From an uncultured Clostridia bacterium (GTDB taxonomy: Bacteria > Bacillota > Clostridia > TANB77 > CAG-508), in NCBI GenBank assembly GCA_947625075.1, contig CANQMY010000068.1, forward strand, positions 1-6,145: a stretch of 6,145 nt of DNA, written 5' to 3'. Made by a program: the position numbers and the translations under genes. Shown in pieces: positions 1-6,145 of this stretch. Position 1 is the stretch's first letter. Each line of letters opens with the position of its first letter. Under the pieces are notes generated by a model that saw only the letters and a list, made by a program, of their open reading frames with translations, made no database searches and was not told the DNA's origin.

Positions 1-31
1 TAAAACCGTTATAGTTCTAGTGATTAAAGTT

Positions 32-77
32 TGGTTGCGGGGGTAAGACTCGAACTTACGACCTTCGGGTTATGAGC
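32..77 (-). pseudogene. 3' half of an initiator tRNA (tRNA-fMet, CAT anticodon), truncated
   Basis: Read on the minus strand, this is the 3' part of a tRNA. It has a seven-base anticodon loop CTCATAA (70-76, CAT at 72-74), the 3' anticodon strand CCCGA (65-69) and the variable loop AGGTC (60-64). A perfect T stem GTAAG/CTTAC encloses loop TTCGAGT (43-59). The 3' acceptor strand CCCCGCA (36-42) is followed by discriminator A and an encoded CCA (32-34). Three C's for the G-C pairs of the anticodon stem, and A at position 72, are hallmarks of the bacterial initiator rather than elongator Met or Ile2 tRNA. The 5' half is absent: the bases that should form the other anticodon strand read GAGTG instead of TCGGG, and no D arm or 5' acceptor strand follows at 78-117. 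It cannot give a functional tRNA. Confidence 0.88.
32..77 (-). other. Probable attachment site (att) of an integrated element
   Basis: Homology to a tRNA that begins in the anticodon stem-loop and runs exactly through the CCA end is the usual footprint of a tyrosine-recombinase element that crosses over in the anticodon loop and carries a copy of the 3' half. In that model the island lies on the 5' side of this fragment (higher coordinates, including all three genes). The reconstituted intact tRNA-fMet is at its far end, and positions 1-31 are host sequence. No integrase gene and no second att copy are in view, so the assignment is inferred from this one copy. Confidence 0.65.
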
Positions 78-117
78 ACTCCCCTTATAAAAAAGATAAA
101 TCAATTTCCTTCTATTT

Positions 118-1110
118 TTATATTTCTTCATCTACATCTATAACTGGAATAAATACTCTTTTTAATTTTACTTTTTCTTTAAAGTCATCTGGCATTTCAT
201 CATAATATTTTAAAATTAAATCTACTAATTCAGAACCATTAAGTGCTTTAATTATTGGTTGTACTTCCAAAAACTTTTTAGCATTTTTTGTATAATCTGA
301 TAAAGTTACAAATAACCCATAATCTCCTTCTTTCATTGCTCCCTTTAGTGATTGCACTATTGTTTCTGATATATCTCCATCTTTACTTTTAACTTGTACT
401 ATAATTCTTGGTGGTAATTCATCTTTATAAGCTACAATATCCTTTCCTCTGTCTCCACCACGTGGACTAATCTTAGTTCTATATCCCATAGCATTTAGTA
501 AATCAGAAACAACTTTTTCTAAATCATATCCTTTATAATATGTACTTAAAACTTTCAAAACATAATCCTTTGTACTATCTACTATTGCCTCTGATGTTAT
601 TGCAATACTTTCATCTTGTTCATTTTCAATTTTTACTTTTTTGTTATTTATTATATTTAATATTTCATCCGAAAAATTTTTTATCTTAAAGAAAGTTAAA
701 AATGAACCCATTTCATATAACGCACCCTGTGATAAACTAGTTCTAGGAATGTGCTTAATCCATTTTACTTTTCTTTTATTAACATAGTGTTCTTCTCTGC
801 AATCATAATAATATTCACTTGTTATTTCACCAATATTAATCATTCTATTGTATTTAGTTGGGAATACAACATAATCTCCAATATTAGCTTCATATACAAA
901 TCTGTATAATTGCCCAACACGTTGTGAAATTGATCTCGTTGATGCTTCTGAATATACCTTCTTATATATTTTTGTAAATCCATCTTTTGTTTTAGGCTCA
1001 ATTTTGCTTAAATCTTTTAACTCTTGCCATCCAATTGAAATATAATCATTTTTTATTAAATTTTCCTCATGTTCAATCGAATTATGAAATCCCCAAATAT
1101 TCTTTTCCAT
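118..1110 (-). CDS. EVE/PUA-like domain plus Mrr-type restriction endonuclease
   Basis: This encodes a predicted 330-residue cytoplasmic DNA nuclease. Residues about 4-140 resemble the N-terminus of COG4127-type proteins: a WGFHN opening, then SIGW, GDYVVFPTK, INIGEI, and PRTSLSQGALYE. This region is related to PUA/EVE folds, some of which read modified bases. After a charged linker (about 141-175), residues about 176-300 form an Mrr_cat domain of the PD-(D/E)xK fold, with helix glutamate E198, GGDRGKD (catalytic Asp D224) and QVK (Q239, K241), so the active site looks intact. The start chosen is the ATG at 1108-1110, because AAGGAGG lies five bases before it. A start at 1123-1125 would add five residues (MKEAV) encoded by that same ribosome binding site. 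It follows res by 66 bases with no clear terminator and is probably co-transcribed. Family knowledge suggests Type IV (modification-dependent) restriction; its actual substrate is not shown by the sequence. Confidence 0.88.
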   Translation of the reverse strand: MEKNIWGFHNSIEHEENLIKNDYISIGWQELKDLSKIEPKTKDGFTKIYKKVYSEASTRSISQRVGQLYRFVYEANIGDYVVFPTKYNRMINIGEITSEYYYDCREEHYVNKRKVKWIKHIPRTSLSQGALYEMGSFLTFFKIKNFSDEILNIINNKKVKIENEQDESIAITSEAIVDSTKDYVLKVLSTYYKGYDLEKVVSDLLNAMGYRTKISPRGGDRGKDIVAYKDELPPRIIVQVKSKDGDISETIVQSLKGAMKEGDYGLFVTLSDYTKNAKKFLEVQPIIKALNGSELVDLILKYYDEMPDDFKEKVKLKRVFIPVIDVDEEI

Positions 1111-1115
1111 AACTG

Positions 1116-1122
1116 CCTCCTT
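1116..1122 (-). promoter_or_regulatory. Ribosome binding site deciding the Mrr-like gene start
   Basis: On the minus strand this reads AAGGAGG, a near-perfect anti-16S sequence, followed by five bases and the ATG at 1108-1110. It lies inside the longest open frame, just after an upstream ATG at 1123-1125 that has only A/T-rich sequence before it. The longer start is therefore unlikely. Confidence 0.85.
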
Positions 1123-1176
1123 CATATTTATTACTTAATTTTTTTACTTACTATGCTAAAAAATATATAAGAGCTT

Positions 1177-4092
1177 TTATTTTTCTTTTTTCAACACTTC
1201 ACTTACTATCTCTCCAGCAGTTTCTGTGTTTAATTGCTCTTTAAATTTGATGTTAGTACCTTCAACACTAATTTTATTAAATAATTTTTTTGCACATTCT
1301 ATTTTGTATGTTTCCTCATCTCTTAGGGATCTTTTGTTTTCAACATCTTTAGATTCTATTACTAAATTTATTTCAGATTTCTTTAAATTATCTTTTATTA
1401 GATACATAAAATCTGGACTATATGTTCCTCCATCAGCAACAGGTATTTTAACACTATTTCTAGGTATTTTAGCAAATGCAACCACATTGTTTATTTGCTC
1501 TAAAATATTATCTTTCTCAATTGTAGAATCATAAGCAACTGTGTCATATAAATATTTTTCTTGAGGATCTCCTTCTACTCTTGATGTACCCACATTTCCA
1601 ATAATAATACTCTCTTTAAGTTCTCCATTTGCATCTGTTAAAGCTGTAGGATGTATTGGTAAATCTACCTTTCTATATGTAAATTTTTTAAATAATTCTT
1701 CTGCTTTCCAATTGTTAATTTCATTATAAAATCTAGTTAAAACAGTAGCATTGAAAAAGTCATTATCTATTTTATATTTCTTGTTATAATTTACAAAAGC
1801 ATTATGAATGTTTGTTATAGGTATATTTGTTAAATCAGACAATTTAATTAAAAACTCATTATATTTCATCTTTTTATTAGTTTCTAAAGATAGTCCTGCC
1901 ATTTCTGCTATAGTTGCATTATAATTTTTTATCTTTAAAAGTTTTCTTTCAGTTTTTATTTGATCTGAATAATTTATTCCATCTTCTAATATTTTTTGTA
2001 AAGCTAATTCAATATCTTCATTTTTAAATTCCGAATAATTAATTACATATTTTTCATTTAATAATTCCCATAACTTTTTAATTTTTTCATATTGCTGTTT
2101 TCTTATTTTTAAATAATTCTTCTCTTTATCTTCTCTTTTAATAATTTTGTCTCTTTTTAATCCTTTATTAAGCTCTGGGCAAATCTCAAATAACTTATCT
2201 ACATTTAGTATCACACCATCTGGATCAATTATTTTTTCAGTTAGTAATTCAATATAAAATGGAGTATATTCTATATTTCTTTCCTTTGCTATTTCTCTAA
2301 TTTGATCAGTTGTTACTTTATTAATTCTCTCTGATTCATCGCTTATCTCATTTCTAAGTTCATTTACAAAATCTTTTTCAGTAAAATCAACTATATAATT
2401 TAAATAATATTGATCTCTATCCATTCTATTTAAATTATTATCTACCGGAAGTCTTAATCCTCTACCAACCTCTTGTAGTTTGCTGTTTTCACTACCACTG
2501 CTCCTTAATTTTGCAATAGTAAATATATTTGGATTATCCCAACCTTCCTTTAAAGTCCATTTTGAAAAAATAAATCTTCTTAAATTAAATTCTTTATTTT
2601 CATTTCTTATTTTTAATATTTTTTCTTTATCGTGTAAAATATCATTTACTTGCTCTATAATTAATTCATCTTTATCTGTATTGTCTCGTGAAAAATATCC
2701 CGCATGACATTTAGAAATATTTTCTAGACTTTTTTGTAGAAAATCTTTATATTCACTATCAGCTTCTTCTGAAATCTTTACTTTAAGCTTTTCTTTTAAA
2801 ATGTTTTCAAAAGAATCTAATAAATATGTAGGTTTGTTATCAGTTTTTCTATACGCTGAAATATCATCTATGAAAAATAATGCTAATGTTTTTATTCCTT
2901 TTTCAAAATTTTCTTTTTCAATCTCAAAATGCCTTTCTAATGCAGTTTCTATCATCATATCTTGATATGATGTAGAATAACTTTCTGGAGATAACTCAGT
3001 ACCTTTTGGAATTTCTATACCGTTAGATAATAAAACCGAATTTCCTGTTATTCCAGTTATTTCAACACCATAAAAATTTTCATCAACAATTGATAAACTG
3101 TCATTTTTATTTAATTCAAATGTCTTTTTAGCATTCTCCTCTATTTTTTGTATAGTACATTTTTCTTTACTTTTTACATCTATTAATTTAATCCTAACAT
3201 TCTTATTTGTATAAGTTGGGACATATTCTGCAATGACACCTTTTACTAAATTGTTATTAAATGCATCTATACTTGATAAATTGTAAACTAAATTTTGATA
3301 ATCTTTTTCTTTTTTTCCGCCTTTACTTTTTCTATCTGGAAATGTTGCTCCAAATCTTATAATACATTGTGGAGATAACATATTCTCTATTTTTTTAAAT
3401 GTTAAATTTTCTTTTCCAAATTTATGAGGCTCATCTATTATAAGTATTGGTCTTGTAGATTTTATTGCTTCACTCGGAACAGTAAAATCATCTAATATGT
3501 TTGTATCATATTCCTTTGTAAGCATTTTTCCAGTTGTAATTAACTGAGAATTAATTAACATTACTTGTATTTTTCTGTTATTCAAATTTGAAGTTGTTAC
3601 AAACTCTCTTATTTCACTTGGGAAAAACTCTCTTCCCTTCTTTTTCTGCATGCTTTCAATTAATCTAAGTTCAATTTTTACTCCATTATATTCATATTCA
3701 AAAAATCTTTTTGTATCATTTGAACATATAAATTGTTTAGTTCCAGCTTTTATAGTTAATGTTGGAACTACTATAATGAATTTATTAAATCCATATTTTT
3801 CATTTAATTCATATATAGTTTTTATTTGTGTAAATGTTTTTCCTGTTCCAGTTTCCATTTTAATATCAATATTTAAATATCCATCTGTAATACCAACATT
3901 TCTTTTCATTTCTTCTGGAATTTTATTATTATCTTGTATTTTTCTAATATTATTAATTATGTTAGAAGAACTTAAATCTATACAAGGATTACCTGTAAAG
4001 CTGTTTTCTTTTTCTATGCCAACATCTTCAAATACTCTAATTATGGAATTAACTGCATCATTTTGATGCTTTAATCCCCTCTCTAACTTCAT
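1177..4092 (-). CDS. res: Type III restriction enzyme, helicase-endonuclease subunit (Res)
   Basis: This 971-residue protein is about the length of EcoP15I Res. It is the restriction subunit: with Mod it uses ATP hydrolysis to communicate along DNA and cuts beside an unmethylated site. The N-terminal superfamily 2 helicase core shows Walker A METGTGKT (79-86), motif Ia IIVVPT (106-111), motif II DEPH (220-223, the variant usual in Type III Res), motif III GAT (248-250), motif V around KEGWDNP (515-521) and motif VI QEVGRGLRLP (540-549). A lysine-rich, probably helical region (about 640-730) leads to a C-terminal PD-(D/E)xK nuclease with SPDF (D894) and ESK (E913, K915), preceded by an acidic YDSTIEKD stretch (854-861). 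All key residues are present and there is no frameshift. The start has TAGGAGG five bases upstream, overlapping the mod stop codon, so translation is probably coupled to mod. Confidence 0.97.
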   Translation of the reverse strand: MKLERGLKHQNDAVNSIIRVFEDVGIEKENSFTGNPCIDLSSSNIINNIRKIQDNNKIPEEMKRNVGITDGYLNIDIKMETGTGKTFTQIKTIYELNEKYGFNKFIIVVPTLTIKAGTKQFICSNDTKRFFEYEYNGVKIELRLIESMQKKKGREFFPSEIREFVTTSNLNNRKIQVMLINSQLITTGKMLTKEYDTNILDDFTVPSEAIKSTRPILIIDEPHKFGKENLTFKKIENMLSPQCIIRFGATFPDRKSKGGKKEKDYQNLVYNLSSIDAFNNNLVKGVIAEYVPTYTNKNVRIKLIDVKSKEKCTIQKIEENAKKTFELNKNDSLSIVDENFYGVEITGITGNSVLLSNGIEIPKGTELSPESYSTSYQDMMIETALERHFEIEKENFEKGIKTLALFFIDDISAYRKTDNKPTYLLDSFENILKEKLKVKISEEADSEYKDFLQKSLENISKCHAGYFSRDNTDKDELIIEQVNDILHDKEKILKIRNENKEFNLRRFIFSKWTLKEGWDNPNIFTIAKLRSSGSENSKLQEVGRGLRLPVDNNLNRMDRDQYYLNYIVDFTEKDFVNELRNEISDESERINKVTTDQIREIAKERNIEYTPFYIELLTEKIIDPDGVILNVDKLFEICPELNKGLKRDKIIKREDKEKNYLKIRKQQYEKIKKLWELLNEKYVINYSEFKNEDIELALQKILEDGINYSDQIKTERKLLKIKNYNATIAEMAGLSLETNKKMKYNEFLIKLSDLTNIPITNIHNAFVNYNKKYKIDNDFFNATVLTRFYNEINNWKAEELFKKFTYRKVDLPIHPTALTDANGELKESIIIGNVGTSRVEGDPQEKYLYDTVAYDSTIEKDNILEQINNVVAFAKIPRNSVKIPVADGGTYSPDFMYLIKDNLKKSEINLVIESKDVENKRSLRDEETYKIECAKKLFNKISVEGTNIKFKEQLNTETAGEIVSEVLKKEK

Positions 4093-4097
4093 ATTTT

Positions 4098-4104
4098 CCT
4101 CCTA
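4098..4104 (-). promoter_or_regulatory. res ribosome binding site overlapping the mod stop codon
   Basis: The minus strand reads TAGGAGG, in which TAG (4102-4104) is the stop codon of mod and AGGAGG is the Shine-Dalgarno sequence of res, five bases before its ATG at 4090-4092. A ribosome ending on mod therefore sits on the res initiation region, which favours translational coupling and fixed Mod:Res output. Confidence 0.85.
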
Positions 4105-6066
4105 ATATCTTGTATATACTTTTACATCTATATTTTTAAAATTCTTAACTTGTTTTATATTGTTTTTAATCATCTCTATTTCGCTAAATTTAAAGGAATA
4201 TCCAAATAAAATTAGTTTATTGCATAAAAAATTCTCATTATTACTATATAATTTCAATATTGATTCTATATTTTCTATAGCTATATTTGGATTTATAAGA
4301 TATAAACATTCTTTACATTTATATACTTTATAATTATTACAATCTATAGTTTCTATATTTTCTTTAAATTCATATCCATCTTTTAATTTCCATGTTTCTA
4401 ATATTGTTTCTATTCCATAATCTTTATATATATCATAATTTTCATTTACTATGTCAGGCATAAATGATTCCAATTTACTTAATAATTTTTTTGATGTTTC
4501 TTTTAAAATATAATGTTTAAATCCATAATCTATATCAGCATTTTTTTCTTTTTTTATTTTTTCTGAAGCTAGTCTAATTCTCTCTAAGCCAATCTGATCT
4601 AAGAATAATGGTTTATTAATTGATTTTAAATATTCAATTTGTGCTTGTAATAATTTTTTTCCTTCTTTACCTGCTATTTCATAATTTTCTTTTAAATCTT
4701 CTGGTAATTGCACAATTATATATTTTCTATGTCCATTATCTAAACTATTTAAATTTAAAACTGCATGAGCAGTCGTTGCAGAACCGGAGAAAAAATCTAA
4801 AACAATTGAATTTTCATCAATAAATAAATTAATAAGAAATTCAATTAATTCAACTGGCTTTGGATTATTAAATATACCATTAACTTTAAATAATTCATTT
4901 AAAGTTAATGTTCCATTTGCATTCATAAATTTATCTAACCAGTTTCTTTCCTGTTCATATTTATTTTGATCTTCATCTGGATTATAATAGTGTTTTATAC
5001 AAACTACATCATTTTTAATACATAAATCTTTTTTATCTTTTTCAAACTTTTCTTTATTCCACATCCATCTCCCATCATCATTCTTGTGTTTATCTGGTAA
5101 AAATTCAATATCCTTTTCACTTGTTTTTTCAAGCTTTAGATTTCCTTTTTCATCTTGAAATATAGGATAGTATAGGTTTGGTCTAGCTGTTCTTGTACCT
5201 GCAGGACCATTATCTTGTAGTGGAACAGTATAATACTTGCCTCTTTCATCCTTATATGGATAAGTCTTTTTTCCATTAATTTTTAAATTTAATTTTCCTT
5301 CTCTTTTATTTTTCATATAAATAAGTACATAGTCATTTAATTTTTGAAGTTCAGCATCTGATTTTGTAGTTGCAGATCCTCTTGTTTTTCTTGGACAAAT
5401 TGCCACAAAATTTTCCTCACCAAATATGTTGTCCATTAATAATTTTAAATTATTAATTTCATCATCACCTACACTTATTATTATTCCTCCATCTTCTTTA
5501 AGCAAACTTTTAGATAAATAAAGTCTTGGATACATAAATGTTAGCCATGCACTATGAGAAGATGAATTTGATGCTGTCATATTTAAAATTCTTTCCGCTT
5601 CTTGGTTGCTGATATCAAGTTTTTCTGTTAATATTTCCTTTGTGTATTCAAATTTATCTTTATATACGAATCCATCACTTCCTGTATTATATGGAGGATC
5701 TATATAAATACATTTGATTTTTTCTTCATAAGCTTTTAACAAATGTTTTAATGCATCTAAATTATCACCACTTATATAAATATTTTCACTATTTTTATTT
5801 TCTTTTTTACTATTATGCTCAATATCTGGTTCTATAACTGTTTCTGTATCTAAACCTGCAATCATTTTCGCATAAGATTTTCCCAAAAAGTTTAATTCAA
5901 AACTTTCCTTTGTAAATTCTATGTCTTGATTAAATTCTTTCTTTAATAATTCTAAGTCTAATCTTCCATCTTTATCAAAGCAATTTGGAATTATCTTTTT
6001 CAAACCATTTATTTTATCTTCATTTAAATTTTTATGCTCATTACTTTCAATAATATCTTTAATCAT
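4102..6066 (-). CDS. mod: Type III DNA adenine-N6 methyltransferase, specificity subunit (Mod)
   Basis: This 654-residue protein is close to the roughly 645 residues of EcoP15I and EcoP1I Mod. It transfers methyl from S-adenosylmethionine to adenine in a short asymmetric site. It protects the host as a dimer and directs Res to its target. Its layout is that of a beta-class amino-methyltransferase. An N-terminal segment leads to ISGDNLDALKHLL (98-110), then the catalytic DPPY (123-126) followed by NTGSDGF. LLKEDGGIIISVGDDE (188-203) belongs to the catalytic fold. A variable target-recognition region spans about 225-395, then a motif X-like KPVELI (403-408) and the AdoMet-binding loop DFFSGSATT (424-432). 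The C-terminal part (about 485-654) is the usual Type III Mod extension. The start has TGGAGG four bases upstream. The gene is intact, heads the operon and ends in TAG inside the res ribosome binding site. The recognition sequence cannot be read from the protein by eye. Confidence 0.97.
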   Translation of the reverse strand: MIKDIIESNEHKNLNEDKINGLKKIIPNCFDKDGRLDLELLKKEFNQDIEFTKESFELNFLGKSYAKMIAGLDTETVIEPDIEHNSKKENKNSENIYISGDNLDALKHLLKAYEEKIKCIYIDPPYNTGSDGFVYKDKFEYTKEILTEKLDISNQEAERILNMTASNSSSHSAWLTFMYPRLYLSKSLLKEDGGIIISVGDDEINNLKLLMDNIFGEENFVAICPRKTRGSATTKSDAELQKLNDYVLIYMKNKREGKLNLKINGKKTYPYKDERGKYYTVPLQDNGPAGTRTARPNLYYPIFQDEKGNLKLEKTSEKDIEFLPDKHKNDDGRWMWNKEKFEKDKKDLCIKNDVVCIKHYYNPDEDQNKYEQERNWLDKFMNANGTLTLNELFKVNGIFNNPKPVELIEFLINLFIDENSIVLDFFSGSATTAHAVLNLNSLDNGHRKYIIVQLPEDLKENYEIAGKEGKKLLQAQIEYLKSINKPLFLDQIGLERIRLASEKIKKEKNADIDYGFKHYILKETSKKLLSKLESFMPDIVNENYDIYKDYGIETILETWKLKDGYEFKENIETIDCNNYKVYKCKECLYLINPNIAIENIESILKLYSNNENFLCNKLILFGYSFKFSEIEMIKNNIKQVKNFKNIDVKVYTRY

Positions 6067-6070
6067 ACTT

Positions 6071-6076
6071 CCTCCA
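6071..6076 (-). promoter_or_regulatory. mod ribosome binding site
   Basis: The minus strand reads TGGAGG, four bases before the ATG at 6064-6066. No other in-frame start with a comparable site is visible, so the mod start is well supported. Confidence 0.8.
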
Positions 6077-6099
6077 TTAATGCATATAATATACTATAT

Positions 6100-6128
6100 T
6101 TTATATCATAAATATCCTTTTTGTACAA
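6100..6128 (-). promoter_or_regulatory. Putative operon promoter (extended -10)
   Basis: On the minus strand TATAAA (6100-6105) is preceded by TG and one base, giving the extended -10 form TGnTATAAA. Exactly 17 bases upstream is TTGTAC (6123-6128), a poor match to TTGACA, so the extended -10 probably carries most of the strength. Transcription would begin around 6092-6094, giving a leader of under 30 bases before mod. The region is very A/T-rich, so chance -10-like sequences are common. The combination of spacing and TG motif is what supports this one. Confidence 0.6.
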
Positions 6129-6140
6129 CAAAATGTACAA
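6121..6140. promoter_or_regulatory. TTGTACA inverted repeat, candidate operator
   Basis: A perfect 7-bp inverted repeat, TTGTACA-N6-TGTACAA, spans 20 bases and overlaps the putative -35 element of the mod-res operon. The 8-bp half nearest the gene (TTGTACAA) is itself palindromic, so the same bases can also be read as two direct copies of TTGTACA 12 bases apart. The placement suits a dimeric repressor that blocks RNA polymerase. No regulator gene is in the window, so the binding protein is unknown. Confidence 0.5.
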
Positions 6141-6145
6141 TATTT

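Noticed and set aside
1..31. Further tRNA or gene at the left edge
   Set aside because: This stretch is too short and shows no tRNA arm, start codon with ribosome binding site, or recognisable protein. It is best treated as flanking sequence.
78..117. Terminator after the Mrr-like gene
   Set aside because: The 3' flank contains a short T run on the minus strand, but I could find no convincing GC-rich stem before it.
1164..1194. Possible separate promoter for the Mrr-like gene (TTGAAA at 1189-1194, TATATA at 1164-1169 on the minus strand)
   Set aside because: The spacing is 19 bases, there is no TG extension, and the sequence is nearly all A/T, so chance matches are likely. Read-through from res is the simpler explanation.
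1226..1534. 102-codon plus-strand open frame
   Set aside because: It lies wholly antisense to the C-terminal nuclease domain of res, has no good ribosome binding site, and its hydrophobic translation is what A/T-rich antisense yields.
2480..2707. 75-codon plus-strand open frame
   Set aside because: It is antisense to the conserved motif V-VI region of res and has no independent signal.
3650..4066. 138-codon plus-strand open frame with membrane-like translation
   Set aside because: It is antisense to the res helicase motifs. The Phe/Leu/Ile/Ser-rich product reflects the complement of Lys/Glu/Asn-rich coding sequence, not a real membrane protein.
4541..4562. Runs of seven T (seven A in the coding strand) within mod as possible phase-variation tracts
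   Set aside because: Several Type III mod genes are phase-variable, but through long tandem repeats or longer homopolymers. Runs of about seven A also occur at 4486-4492 and 4654-4660 and are expected in such A/T-rich coding sequence. No long simple repeat is present.
4620..4823. 67-codon plus-strand open frame
   Set aside because: It is antisense to the mod region around DFFSGSATT, has low-complexity A/T-rich composition, and lacks a ribosome binding site.

Overview
This 6.1 kb window is a strongly AT-rich bacterial segment. All three genes are on the minus strand, in the order mod - res - Mrr-like nuclease. Strong AGGAGG-type ribosome binding sites, A/T-rich codon use and TGG for Trp suggest a low-GC Firmicute of the Clostridia type. 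A Fusobacterium-like organism cannot be excluded. There is no housekeeping protein gene to settle the taxonomy.

Layout, in transcription order from high to low coordinates. Positions 6067-6145 hold the operon's start region: a perfect 7-bp inverted repeat of TTGTACA, an extended -10 promoter and a ribosome binding site. Positions 4102-6066 encode the DNA adenine methyltransferase (Mod) of a Type III restriction-modification system. Positions 1177-4092 encode the helicase-endonuclease (Res), starting nine bases after mod, with the mod stop codon inside the res ribosome binding site. Positions 118-1110 encode a protein with an EVE/PUA-like N-terminus and an Mrr-type nuclease domain. Positions 32-77 hold the 3' half of an initiator tRNA (tRNA-fMet), cut off in the anticodon stem, which looks like the attachment-site copy left by an integrating element. 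Positions 1-31 are probably chromosomal sequence downstream of that site and show nothing recognisable.

How the genes work together: Mod and Res should form a classical ATP-dependent Type III complex. Mod recognises a short asymmetric site and methylates adenine. Res translocates and cleaves when two unmethylated sites are encountered. The third gene is probably a modification-dependent or accessory restriction enzyme in the same cassette. I infer that the whole segment is the end of a genomic island integrated in an initiator tRNA gene. The intact tRNA and any integrase would lie beyond position 6145.

The core Type III system is of a known kind. The less ordinary points are the Mrr-like third gene beside a Type III methyltransferase, the initiator-tRNA attachment site, and the palindrome over the operon promoter. 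I see no CRISPR array, insertion sequence, riboswitch or intact RNA gene.
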